A stretch of DNA of 64,000 nt from NCBI GenBank assembly GCA_948474755.1, contig CAOLHI010000564.1:1178001-1242000 (forward strand), in the 5' to 3' direction. This document shows, in pieces, positions 13,801 to 21,599 of the stretch. Every line of letters begins with the position of its first letter. Within the stretch, counting starts at the first letter, position 1. This DNA is from Ctenosaura bakeri (Eukaryota; Chordata; Lepidosauria; Squamata; Iguanidae). Position numbers and translations under genes: made by a program. A model generated the notes under the pieces. It saw nothing but the letters and a program-made list of their open reading frames with translations. It ran no database searches and had not been told where the DNA came from.

Positions 13801-16800
13801 TAACAGTCCGAAACCCTTACCAATCATAATGGCAGTACTGTTGGACACAAGAGACACCATCTTAGGAGTATATGATTATTTCTTTGTGGATACAGTCCAC
13901 AGCTAAGGAATAGTCTTGAAGCTGGTATTCTTCTTGGATTGTCATGTGCCTACTGCACCTTTTGCACAGGGTGATATTTGTATCCTTTTCTGGGCAAAAC
14001 TGATCTTAACAGTGATCTTGATGACATCCAGACTGGAAGACTACTACATATTGTACATGTGCCTGTCTTTGAAAAGTGATTGGAATCTTTCATTGATGCA
14101 CAGGGGCAGGGTCCTGCCTTACAGATCCTATAACACCTAGGTCCTTTCTGCAACATACCTTTTCTCGGTGCTGGGGTGCGGGGATTGCACAAGCAGCCTC
14201 CAGCGAGAGGCTCTCACTTCTCCGCTGCTTCAGCTCTGCATGAGATGCCTGTTCCTGAGCAGGCAGCGCGAAAACCCTGCCTCTTCCTTCCGCAGCACAG
14301 CCTGGGAGTTTCCCAGGCTGCGCTGGGGCAGGAAGCGTGACCGCCACAGCTCTGGAGGCTCTGCATGCACGGCAAGTGTGTGCGGGGCCCTGGAGCGATG
14401 CACGAGTGGTGCCTGCCCTACCCTGGAGTGTCACGCGATTATGAATGCATCATGTAGATTGCTCCTCACAATCGCGCGATGCTCCAGGTGCCCTTTCACA
14501 TGGCAAATGCCATGCAAAAAGGGCCCAAGACTAAACCAGCTTGACTATTGCTGGGAGAAGTTATGTATTTGGACCACAATACCCAAATCCTCCAGTCATC
14601 ATAGCCACTGATGGCTGGGGATTCTGGATCTTATGTTCCAAATGGGTAACATTTTCAAGCCCTGAACCTCATTGGTTTCCAATGCATCTCTGTTTCAAAT
14701 GCATCTCAGTTTAAGTAGAGCTTGGGGGCCAGGTTTGGATGGGAAAGGGATAGACTGGCAATAGAAGAACAGAATAGTAAACTTTTACTATTGTTTTTGT
14801 TCTCTTTAAGTTGCTTCCTACATATCACCTGGTGATCTGATGAAACCTGACTCACCTGGAAGCACCCCACCCCCACTATAGTCCATAACTGTGCTGTGGA
14901 TGAAAATGCCATCCCAAATTTCCATGAAACATTCTAGATCTCTATCTGTACTATCCCCATTCTTTCATTAAAGTGCACTTTAATGTCCTGGCCCTGACCT
15001 AATTTGCACATTGTAAATCTGGACCATAAGCCCAAATTCCAAAAAGCTCAAAAGTCTTCTTTCTCTCTTGGGGGGAGGAGGGGAGCAAAACCCAAACCAC
15101 TATGTCAAAAGCAAGGCATAACAACATAATATCAATCTTAAGGTATAAAAGTTTTCAAGCTGTAGTAACAATCTGTATCTATAAGGTACCTCCCCACCTT
15201 TTCTGAAGAAGAATCTTTAGGCCTGTTTCTTCCACCATTACCAGATAATCCTCTTTTTCTCCTATTAATGAAGAACAATAAGCACAAAGAGATGTTATGA
15301 ATGGAGAATATCAAAGGCATATCGCTGTAGCATGGGGTGGAGAACCAGAGGCCCTCCGAATGTTGATGGCCTCCAAATCCCATCAGCCCCAACTGGCATG
15401 ACCAACTCAAATGTAATTGAGTTTGTAATCCAATAATATCTGGTGGTTCTGCATGCCAATCATAGCCCGAATTACAACAAGCCCAACAGTTAGACCCAAT
15501 TAGAGTAGCTCTGTTGCATCCATGAAACTTGGTAAATCAACACTCATGTAAATTCCAAGGATTCAATGGAGCTACTTTAGTTGTGACTAACAATTGGCTT
15601 TTGGCCAGTGAAATAAACTGCAATAACAGTTCTGCAAATCTTTTCTTTACCCACAAACTTCTTCTCATGGAATATAGGTTTCTTTGAGCTCTATGATAAA
15701 AGAAGGATGAGATATAAAATGTACTCATTAGCTAAATAAACTCACACCTGTAGGAGAACAAAATAAATCAAGATTTTATAGGAGGTAAGGGATGCTATCG
15801 CTTTAATTATTTACATTTAACGGCTCCTCCTTACTGAGTCCTCACACGGGTACATAAATGGGGTACCGTTATGATAATATAATTGATGTCTCAGTCCATA
15901 CAGTCCTATTAAAAGCCATGGAACATATTACATTTCAGTGGGACTAAAATACTGCTATTTTTTTCTGAACTATGTATGGCCTAGGTATCTGTTTATATCT
16001 GTGTGGAATACAAAAGATAATGTATGAGTGGGAATTCTTGTAGCTGAGGATTCATTTGTACAGATGCAGATTTAGCTCAGAGAGAGATTAACTAAGTGAT
16101 CCCTGATCACCCTACAAATGTGGAATAAAAAGAGAAGCCCATCCCACACTTTAAAGAAGTTGTATAGGGGAAAGAGTTCAGCACCCTAGGCAGCTTCTTT
16201 AATGTCTTAGATAAAGTAGTGGTAGATTCACACCACCCTTACCACAAAAGCCACTGGAGTCCATCCCACTTCCCTTTGTGTATATTACGTTTGAGCTAAA
16301 TTCTCCAAAATGATTTCATACATGCATTACAGTTCCTCTGCTGCCCTTGAAAGCTTTGAGGAAGATAGCAACAGGACACCTGAATTTGCTGTTAGTGCAG
16401 GTCTTGGTGGGTTGCAAGGAAGAGGAGAGCTTAGAAACTGACCTCTCTGCTCTGGGTCTTACAGGTTGCAGTGTTTGCATCATCTCAGGGGTTTCTGCTA
16501 TGGAGATGAAACTAGGAATAAATCTGGAGGAGGAGAAGACACAGTGGAAACAACCAGTATAGCAGCTTTTGCCATTGCATTAGCATCTCTGTAGCAATCA
16601 CTTATTTCTAATACTCACAAAACCTCCCGGCACATGACACACTTGTTCGTGTGTTTCTTGCCATCAGGGCCGAAAACAGGGTCAATGTCTCTGTTGCAGT
16701 ATAAATTCCCATTCTCTAGCAATGGTTGGAATTCAAGGCACATGCCCTCCTAAAGGGGTTTTAAAAAAGGTGGTGTTTAGTGTTGCTTGTGACTGCTGTA

Positions 16801-19800
16801 ATCCTTAAATTGCTTATACTGGAGTGAGCAGTACAATTATTTTCTATGTTTAGCTTTCTCTTCCCTTATCCCCAAATTTCATCATTTATCTCATTTGGTT
16901 GGGAAATTCTATTTTGTGGCAAGAAGTACACAATAAAATATTTCTTCTAAAATTCAAAGAGATGCTTTTTTAAAAAAAGAAATCAAACTCTGGAGAGTGT
17001 CTATAGTGTACAGTTACAGCAGTTTGATACAGAATCCTAGGATTTGTAACTTGGTAAGGTATTTTGAATTCTCTAGTGCATTCCCTGTACAACAGAACTC
17101 AGAAGTCTCTAGAAGAGAATTCTAAATGTCTCATGAAACTATAAATTCCAGGATTCTATATAATGGAGGTATGACAGCTAAATGGGCATCAAAGTGTTTT
17201 GTGTATGCAGTCTGGATACACCCTTGGTCACAATTTTATAAGAATTGTTGTTGTTTGAGACCCATTACAATGAATGACAGTCATGGGTGGAGAACTTCTC
17301 AGTGGATTGTGCCACTGGGTATAGGACAGGAATTCTGTAGCACTGCAACTCTGCCTTACACCGGCCATCTATTTCACTGTTATCTACATTGATTAGCAGT
17401 GGCTCTTTAGGACTTCAGGAAGCCTTTCCCATTCCCAGGTGGAAATGTCAGGGATTGAACCTGAGGATCACTATAGGCAAAGCAGATGGTTTACTACTGG
17501 GCTACAAGTATGCTCTGAAAAATTAACCTACCATGTCTCCCCATCTGTTAGAATAAGGAGGCCCTTCATAGCTTTGATCTCCTCCTGGGCCCTTGATCTC
17601 ATGCACATGGGCAGAAATCTCAGCTTAGACAGCAAGACAGGATTAACTAAGATTCCTTAATGCTGCCTGTGCTGTGACTGTCAATGCAATGGAGTGCTAG
17701 AAGCATCACCATTGCTCAGAAAGCATAGCCCTACTAAGAGGAAGGGAAGATGGGATGCCAAAAGATAATATGGGATGGGATGCTAAGAGAACTCTCCCAC
17801 ATTGTTTATGGAGCTGGTTCAGAAAGTAATGGGAGTAAGAGAGACATTTGTGTCCAGTTATAACCTATGAGGAAAACTCTTCCAGGTTACAAATATTTGG
17901 GGAACCTTGGAACTTCAACAATGTGTTTGTTATACATCTATCATATAAAGACATTCTTCACCAAATGCACATGAATTTCCCCCACGTGGGCAACAACCAG
18001 CACTGTAGTTCCTGAACCATATGGACTCTGGTATCTTACAATATGCCCATTTGCAAAAAGGTAAGTTTTTTTTCCTTTTAAAATTATGGGTTGGAGCCAG
18101 ACTTAGTCATAGTCAGAGTAAACCATGGAAATCAATGGGTATTAGGTTATTTGAAGAAGTTAATAATGTTGTTTTTTTTAAAAAAATTTGGTTGTTCAAA
18201 ATAAGAACAAATGTTTTATATTTCATTAACACCATAGCTCTTTCCTGATTATGACCCCAAAATTGTAATATCCCTCTTCTGAAGAAAACTGAACAAGCAT
18301 TCATTGGTTTGAAGCAATATTTAGGAGATTCGTTTTTGTTTACAATTTGCATTAACAAACTGATTTAGAAAGAATCACAGAAAAGTCTGGACTAACCTGG
18401 TATCTAGCCTGACTGGCAACATCTGCAACAAAAAATAAACACAGATTGTAATTTTTGTGAAGTCCTTGTAAAGATCTGGGTATTATTTTTTTTTTGAAAA
18501 CATTTACTTAATAATCTAAACGGATGGCCACTAGATCTGAAATTCCTTCAGGCAGCTGTCATTCTGCTTTATTTTGAACAAATGGTGACCCTCTAGAGAG
18601 ACACATGTGCCCATCCATACAAGATGAATCCATGAACTTCATTGGGGACCAAATGAGCATCATAATACATAGCCACATCAGTTTCTCATACAGATCTCTC
18701 TTTCCTGTTGCCCCTGATTCTGATGGCCATGTTTGCTTATGTTATTGACTGCTACCTAAGCTAAGGGAACTACCTTGTATATACCATGTTTATTCAGATC
18801 TTCTCTCATGTCCATAAATGATCTATGGAAATACTGTCCTGAACAAGTGTTTATTTTAATGGATTGTACCTTAAACCCAAGTACTTTGGCTTCATAAGAT
18901 TGTAATTTGGGCTCTTCGTCAGTTATATTAATGCTAAAATAGATTCACTCTGTGCCTGTGTATGTGTGTGTGTGTGTGCCCTGAAGTCGCCTTTCAGTGG
19001 TGATCCCATGAATTTCATAGGGTTTCCTTAGGCAAGGAATACTCAGAAGTGGTTTTGCCAGTTCCTTCCTCTGAAATGTAGCCTACAGCACCTGGTCATT
19101 GGTGGTCTCTCATCCACATACTAAACAGGACTGACTCTACTTAGCTTCTAAGATAAAACAGGATCTGATGCCTTTTAAATCAGTGTTAAAATAGATTCAT
19201 TAACTGATCATTTCTAGATTCATAGATGATAAAATAAGAAATTTAAGGCAACCTAGCTTAAACATGTGCACCATACTTCCAACTTTTCTATGTGGGCCTA
19301 GAAATTTGTGACTGAGATATAGGATATTCTTGACAAGTGCAGTGAATATAGCTTTTGACATGACCCTTCTCCCATGACAACTAAACTTGAACTGTTATCT
19401 ATACTGACTCACTTGCTTTTAAAACAGCATGTGGTACAGTTTCTCTTTGGATGGGGATTTTTATTTTATTTTATTTTATTATTTTATTTTATGCTTGGAT
19501 AGTGGGAAAGGCTATAACCTGGTGGAGGTTATAATATTTAACATAAACAAATGTAAAGACAAAATAATAGTGAAGGGAGCTCTCTATATGCTATCTCAAT
19601 TTTTAAAAAGATCTCAACATTTTACCACTTCTCTTTTAACCGGTTTTGCGACCAGTTGTTATTTTGCTTCTTTTTTCTCTTGCAGGACCTGCTCACATTT
19701 GTTAAACAGAGCACAGTTGGCCAGTGATGGATTAATCCATTACATTGCAACATCTTCCTTCTGAAGGCACATTGTGATGGGCACAAGGTGAGCTGGACAT

Positions 19801-21507
19801 TTCCTACTCACTCCCAGTTTCAGGACTTTTCTGAAGAAGATGCAACACTTGCACAACAGCCTCCAAAGAGGTAATTCCCAGTTGCCAGACATGAAGACTA
19901 GATAGAATAAAAATAGCTGGCATCCTCTGACACCAGTAGGAGTTAAAAACAAACTAGGTTGTATTGAAAACTAGAATGGAACTTCTGAAATTCTATAACA
20001 TGCATTCCACTACATGCATGGGTCAACCAACCATGATAAATTAAGAAATCTACATGTCAAAGGCCTTTAGAGAAATACAAGTGAGCACCATCTTGTTCTA
20101 GTCAATATCTACAAGAGGAGTTAAGAAGGTATAACTTCCTCATATTCCCAGATAGCCTTCTGTAGAAGCACAAAGCGTTCTCACACATGACAATCACTCA
20201 GCTAGTATATTAAGTCTGTATATTGGGGGATGTCATGGGGAACAGTCCTTCACTGAATCTCTAAACTGGACCAAAGCCTTAGGAAATCTCACATTTAAAG
20301 CCAGGAAAACTCATCTGATGTTCAGATGGGATCACCAGGTCTGTCCACTTGACTGGCCCAATGCAACCTTGTCACATCCTGCCACTTAACACCCACGACT
20401 TCTCCTGTGCCTTACACAAATTAGTCAGATAATAACCACTTGCAAAGGAAGCATTCATGACAAGTAGCTGAAAAGTCTAGACTCAGCTAGTTCAACTGCT
20501 TGCACAGACAAGATTCCTTAGATTTTCTGGCAATGAATTTACTCAAACAACCAGGATTGTATTATTTATTTATTTATCTTACTTAATAAAACTTTTAAAA
20601 ACTATCTTTCATCCTTAGTGATGTAAAAATATAGTTAAAGCAATAAAATATAATTAATAAAAACACCAACAAATTTCATCAAACCAAAGAAAACAAGGAA
20701 AAAATAAATAAATGAGACTGAGCCAGCCAGTTGAAATGCTTTGGCAAACAAAACTGGTTTCGAACGGTAGCAAAACTATTGTAGCATTGGCACCAGTTGG
20801 TTTATTTAAATATATGTATTAAGAATCCTTTCTGTTGGGCCATGATTGCATTTTATTTCCATATTCTAACCAGAAAGGAGACCAAAATTAGACACCATTC
20901 TCTATAACATCCATATACATGTCAATACAAATACAGTCAGTCTCCTACATTAGCTAGGGTTGAGGCTCAGGACCTCTGCAAAAGTGGAAAAAATACGGAA
21001 ATCAAAATGTGTGTGTGTCTGTCCAAAGGAGGACAAGGCATGGTTGGAAGTATATTAACTTCCACTGATGCATCAATGTAAAATTCCACTTTTTTTTTTC
21101 CTCAGACAAACACCATTTTATCAGAACACCCATTAGAACAGTTCTCCATAACCTTATGGGAAACAATTGCTTCCACCCAAATAAAGAAGTCCTATTTGCC
21201 AAAGATCAAGGTAGGTTTGCCAGCAACAAAACCCATAGCTATTACGAGTTTCACAAAAGCATGACTCAATCATAAGTGAAATCCAAAAGTCCAGTAGTTT
21301 CTATTCTTTGTTTCCTCTCGTTTTTAATTTTGAAAGGTCACTTCTCTATCAAGTAACATCTCGGTTTTTAAATAAGACATGAATGACGTTGACCCCAATT
21401 CTTAGGCAAATATATAGAATTTAAGGCATCCACCAGAGGAATTAATGTAACTTACCTTCAAAATAGACAGAGAATACAAAGACCACAAAGACACCCGTTA
21501 TCTTCAT
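1738..21507 (-). CDS. SPINK5: SPINK5/LEKTI-like Kazal inhibitor gene, 5' part (8 exons, runs off left edge)
   Basis: Secreted multidomain serine-protease inhibitor; the mammalian homologue LEKTI restrains kallikreins in skin and other epithelia. Coding exons by position are 21456-21507, 18397-18422, 16619-16749, 15198-15261, 12061-12191, 11913-11973, 7658-7797 and 1738-1870, all on the minus strand with GT/AG borders. Intron phases are 1, 0, 2, 0, 2, 0, 2, 0, so the frame is open throughout. The product so far is a signal peptide, a short spacer and three four-cysteine Kazal modules (Cys, 12-14 residues, Cys, 18 residues, Cys-x2-Cys), each followed by a linker exon. This cysteine pattern and the CTREN-DPV and NKCxMC blocks are typical of LEKTI rather than single-domain SPINKs. 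Further modules must lie beyond position 1. Orthology to SPINK5 is inferred from the N-terminus and domain style; a lineage-specific paralogue is possible. Confidence 0.85.
2205..2425 (+). mobile_element. Degraded CORE/tRNA-type SINE
   Basis: Contains the order typical of these SINEs: an ACTAGGTGATCCCGGACC block, CTCATAGTCTATCC, a GTTGTCGTGATGGTAAATGAAG block and CCACCCTGGGCTTTTGGAGG near the end. Heavily diverged, so boundaries are approximate. Confidence 0.5.
2426..3735. other. Intron, no recognised feature
   Basis: Part of the 5.8-kb intron between Kazal exons 7 and 8. A G-rich stretch near 2700-2770 and a CTACTA-type microrepeat near 3540-3590 were seen. No exon or classified repeat. Confidence 0.35.
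3736..4381 (+). mobile_element. Solo LTR, endogenous-retrovirus-like (plus)
   Basis: 646-bp sequence starting TGTTACTG and ending CAGGGTAACA, with a polyadenylation-type AATAAAAC near 4180. The flanks are GGTG and GGTC, a near-match 4-bp duplication. It matches the minus-strand LTR at 47237-48137 at both ends and in blocks between. No internal viral genes are adjacent, so it is a solo LTR left by recombination. A 4-bp duplication suggests the ERV1 group; this is inference. Confidence 0.75.
4382..5807. other. Intron, no recognised feature
   Basis: Ordinary intronic sequence. Short ORFs here have no recognisable domain. Confidence 0.35.
5888..5975 (+). mobile_element. Half copy of palindromic family-B miniature transposon
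   Basis: The sequence from GCCATTTCCGCACTAGAC through AACATCCTATGGAATCC to TGCAGTTTAGGGAGGGC is the left arm of the palindromic element seen complete at 23175-23355. The right arm is missing. Confidence 0.7.
6050..6860 (-). mobile_element. RTE/BovB-like LINE fragment
   Basis: Conceptual translation of the minus strand gives degenerate reverse-transcriptase C-terminal blocks: KAGLQLNIKKTKI at about 6760-6800, then RIVYAIVFPISMYGSES and a MWSWRTVLWVSWTAKR block around 6220-6350. These resemble the BovB/RTE end (VMYGCESWT, LWCWRRLL, VPWTARR). Stops and frameshifts are many. Roughly 6370-6560 does not match and may be a later insertion. Confidence 0.6.
6861..7657. other. Intron with (GT)n microsatellite
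   Basis: Intron just 3' of Kazal exon 7 on the minus strand. A (GT)n run lies at 7586-7603. Nothing else recognised. Confidence 0.4.
7658..7797 (-). CDS. SPINK5: SPINK5-like exon 7: Kazal module 3
   Basis: 140-nt exon (phase 0 to 2), three codons longer than the other Kazal exons. Acceptor TTTCTAG, donor TT|GTGAGT. It starts RGDDECYEYRSQIGPDGE and contains CTRENDPVRDASGHTHSNKC followed by IMCAEK. Four cysteines at residues 6, 21, 40 and 43; predicted P1 is Arg. It is close to module 2 in its second half, pointing to duplication. A second AG two bases downstream would break the frame. Confidence 0.9.
8611..8697 (+). mobile_element. Partial palindromic miniature transposon
   Basis: GACCTTTCACATTACACAAT, then ACTTTAACTGTCACAACAAC and AATCCTGGGATTTACAGTTT: a diverged left arm of a family-B-like palindromic element, cut off by the SINE that starts at about 8698. 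Confidence 0.55.
8698..8935 (+). mobile_element. SINE copy (GTGCCTTCAAGT type)
   Basis: Contains ATGTGCCTTCAAGTCCCC, CTAGGCAAGGAATACTCAGA and TTTGCCAGTTCCTTCCTCTG blocks, shared with the copies at 18958 and 38763 (a GACAGGATCTGGTGCTTTTA block follows). Unclassified squamate SINE family. Confidence 0.75.
8939..8971. repeat. (GAA)n purine microsatellite
   Basis: An imperfect run of GAAGAAGAGGAGG-type triplets on the plus strand directly after the SINE tail. Confidence 0.85.
9046..9239 (+). mobile_element. tRNA-related SINE with (AAC)n tail
   Basis: Has the GGGTTCAATTCCCTGC B-box-like motif, GTGACCTTGGG, CACACTCTCAGCC and CATAAGTCGGAAACAACTTG blocks, and ends in a (CAA)n tail at about 9217-9239. 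Same family as the interrupted copies at 11130 and 49410, but lacking their leader. Confidence 0.8.
9240..10093. other. Intron, no recognised feature
   Basis: AT-rich intron between Kazal exons 6 and 7. No exon signal; nothing recognised. Confidence 0.35.
10097..10526 (+). mobile_element. Family-A GC-rich miniature DNA transposon, copy 1
   Basis: 430 bp, bounded by GGCCCTCTTTGCATGG and TTGCGGAAAGGGCC (inverted termini) with ATG on both sides. The interior carries a TTTTCGGCTTGTAGCTGAAA short palindrome and GC-rich CTTCCTGTCCC blocks. It contains no transposase, so it is non-autonomous. ORFs across it are incidental. Confidence 0.85.
10538..10822 (+). mobile_element. hAT-like miniature transposon (family C), copy 1
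   Basis: 285 bp with inverted ends CAGGGCTTTCCAAA and TTTGGAAAGCTGTG, flanked by a perfect 8-bp duplication GTCTACAG (10530-10537 and 10823-10830). The 8-bp duplication and CAG-type terminus fit hAT elements. Interior is AT-rich with a palindromic TTTAAAAATATA core. It inserted 11 bp from the end of the family-A copy. Confidence 0.85.
11130..11777 (+). mobile_element. tRNA-related SINE split by family-A element
   Basis: The left part has the SINE leader GAGCCAGTGTGGTGTAATGG up to ACACTAG. It resumes at 11599 with TAGGACACTGG, then GTGACCTTGGGCAAGTCACA and ends with a CACACAACAACAG tail. The split is exactly at the TAG target used by the transposon at 11170-11598. Confidence 0.85.
11170..11598 (+). 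mobile_element. Family-A GC-rich miniature DNA transposon, copy 2
   Basis: 429 bp from GACCCTTTTCGCATG to CATGCGAAAAGGGCC, nearly perfect 15-bp inverted termini, with TAG on both sides (11167-11169, 11599-11601). Contains the TTTTCGGCTTTAAGCTGAAA palindrome and many CpGs, suggesting this copy is relatively young. Confidence 0.88.
11913..11973 (-). CDS. SPINK5: SPINK5-like exon 6: linker
   Basis: 61-nt exon (phase 2 to 0) encoding KNGGKMNSLGKRQPQNGNNE after completing a Phe codon split with exon 5. Acceptor TTTTCTTGCAG and donor GAG|GTAAGA are both strong. It has basic residues (GKRQ) and Asn/Gly-rich flexible sequence, as expected of an interdomain linker. It lies only 87 bp from exon 5. Confidence 0.78.
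12061..12191 (-). CDS. SPINK5: SPINK5-like exon 5: Kazal module 2
   Basis: 131 nt, same length and phase as exon 3. Acceptor TTCCACTGTACAG, donor TT|GTGAGT. It begins DDDCSVYWPYFLRGEYSC and contains CTRENNPVRDASGKQHSNKC, a very typical LEKTI block. Predicted P1 is the Arg of CTRE. Only four cysteines are present, whereas the second domain of mammalian LEKTI is a canonical six-cysteine module, so domain order differs here. Confidence 0.9.
12384..12552 (+). mobile_element. CR1 LINE, 3' end fragment
   Basis: From GCTGCCTCGGAGTGTAGTGG through GGTTGGACTGGATGGCCC to ATTCTATGATTCTA; about 170 bp of the CR1 3' terminus, closely similar to the nested copy at 53.9 kb. Directly followed by a family-B element. 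Confidence 0.9.
12553..12755. mobile_element. Family-B palindromic miniature transposon, copy 1
   Basis: 203 bp, starts GGCCATTTCTGTACTACACT and ends AGTGTAGTGTGGAAATGGCC. The arms are extended inverted repeats (CACTTTCAACATC opposite a GAAAGTGGAAAG region). Flanks are CTA and TCA, so the duplication is not exact here. Confidence 0.82.
12756..14136. other. Intron, no recognised feature
   Basis: Large part of the intron between Kazal exon 5 and linker exon 4. Read for a six-cysteine Kazal exon on the minus strand; none seen. Confidence 0.4.
14140..14525 (-). mobile_element. Family-A GC-rich miniature DNA transposon, copy 3
   Basis: 386 bp in reverse orientation, from GGTCCTTTCTGCAACATACC to CATGCAAAAAGGGCC, flanked by CTA and CAA. 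It shares the CTGGGAGTTTCCCAGGCTGC block with the other copies. The 147-residue ORF across it is a by-product of its GC-rich sequence. Confidence 0.8.
14526..15197. other. Intron, no recognised feature
   Basis: Between a transposon copy and linker exon 4. Nothing recognised. Confidence 0.35.
15198..15261 (-). CDS. SPINK5: SPINK5-like exon 4: linker with furin-type site
   Basis: 64-nt exon (phase 2 to 0) encoding LRKRGLSGNGGRNRP and then KDSSSEK. Acceptor is CATTAATAG and donor AAG|GTGGGG, which is weaker than its siblings. The R-K-R-G motif resembles a proprotein-convertase site; LEKTI is known to be cut between domains by furin. The matching phase and size to the later linker exon at 11913-11973 support it. 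Confidence 0.72.
15262..16618. other. Intron, no recognised feature
   Basis: Intron between Kazal exon 3 and linker exon 4. A CATCAGCCCCAACTGGCATG stretch is in the adjoining sequence to the left. No exon or clear repeat. Confidence 0.35.
16619..16749 (-). CDS. SPINK5: SPINK5-like exon 3: Kazal module 1
   Basis: 131-nt exon (phase 0 to 2), acceptor CCCCTTTAG, donor TT|GTGAGT. It encodes a four-cysteine Kazal-like module starting EGMCLEFQPLLENGN, with cysteines at exon residues 4, 18, 37 and 40. The MC-x-EFQ start is characteristic of the first LEKTI domain. The residue two after the second Cys is Arg (CNRD), so the predicted P1 is basic, suggesting trypsin-like targets. The third disulfide of classical Kazal domains is absent, as in most LEKTI modules. 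Confidence 0.88.
16990..17200. mobile_element. Degraded palindromic miniature transposon
   Basis: CAGTTTGATACAGAATCCTA, GGATTTGTAACTTGG and, further on, ATAAATTCCAGGATTCTATA form a worn inverted repeat like the 46.9-kb copy. Termini are not clear. Confidence 0.5.
17330..17515 (-). mobile_element. tRNA-derived SINE (minus)
   Basis: The minus strand reads GTAGCCCAGTAGTAAACCAT, CTGCTTTGCCTATAG and GGTTCAATCCCTGACAT: tRNA-like A- and B-box regions of the common reptile SINE whose consensus I recall as TAG-CTCAGTGGTAGAGCATCTG. Its 3' part (GTGTAAGGCAGAGTTGC) also fits. It is a repeat, not a tRNA gene. Confidence 0.75.
18397..18422 (-). CDS. SPINK5: SPINK5-like exon 2: 26-nt spacer exon
   Basis: A very short exon between acceptor TTTTTTGTTGCAG and donor CAG|GTTAGT. 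It completes an Asp codon and encodes DVASQARYQ, placed just after the predicted signal-peptide cleavage site. It changes the phase from 1 to 0, which is exactly what joins exon 1 to the first Kazal exon. Mammalian SPINK5 has a comparable short Asp-Ala-Ala-Ser-like segment here. The main doubt is its small size. Confidence 0.75.
18958..19180 (+). mobile_element. SINE copy (GTGCCTTCAAGT type)
   Basis: GTGTGTGCCCTGAAGTCGCC, TTAGGCAAGGAATACTCAGA and TTTGCCAGTTCCTTCCTCTG, then AACAGGATCTGATGCC; same family as 8698-8935. Preceded by a short (TG)n run. Confidence 0.75.
19181..20555. other. Intron 1, no recognised gene
   Basis: Large first intron of the Kazal gene. A (TTTTA)n run lies at about 19458-19492. 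Nothing else recognised. Confidence 0.35.
20556..20720. repeat. AT-rich LINE-tail-like sequence
   Basis: TTATTTATTTATTTATC followed by a long A-rich stretch with repeated AATAAAA blocks. It resembles the 3' UTR or tail of L2/CR1-class LINEs; too diverged to assign. Confidence 0.3.
20721..21455. other. Intron 1, no recognised feature
   Basis: No exon seen. A phrase near 20940-21000 (GACCTCTGCAAAAGTGG) recurs in degraded form near 28490. Confidence 0.3.
21456..21507 (-). CDS. SPINK5: SPINK5-like exon 1: start codon and signal peptide
   Basis: The exon encodes MKITGVFVVFVFSVYFE plus the first base of the next codon, followed by a strong donor (G|GTAAGTTA). It has a charged start (Lys2) and a hydrophobic core of about 12 residues, as expected of a secretory signal peptide; mammalian SPINK5 also starts with MKI. 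The ATG is the only one in frame near the donor. It lies about 60 bp downstream of a TATA-like box, which fits a first exon with a short 5' UTR. Confidence 0.82.
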
Positions 21508-21567
21508 GGTAAGGATAATGGTGGGTAAGCGTGCTTTGTTTCTATTATTTCATTGCTCACAGGAAGC

Positions 21568-21573
21568 CTTATA
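21568..21573 (-). promoter_or_regulatory. TATA-like box of the SPINK5-like gene
   Basis: TATAAG on the minus strand (context CTTTCTATAAGGC), 61-66 bp upstream of the ATG. A transcription start about 30 bp downstream would give a 5' UTR of roughly 30 nt. Position and sequence only; no transcript evidence. Confidence 0.45.
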
Positions 21574-21599
21574 GAAAGAGTTCTGATTGTATAAGTAGA

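Noticed and set aside
14168..14611. 147-residue plus-strand ORF
   Set aside because: It lies across a GC-rich family-A transposon copy; the open frame follows from base composition and no domain is visible.
17440..17515. tRNA-like A and B boxes on the minus strand
   Set aside because: They are part of a diverged tRNA-derived SINE; no cloverleaf of a functional tRNA is preserved.
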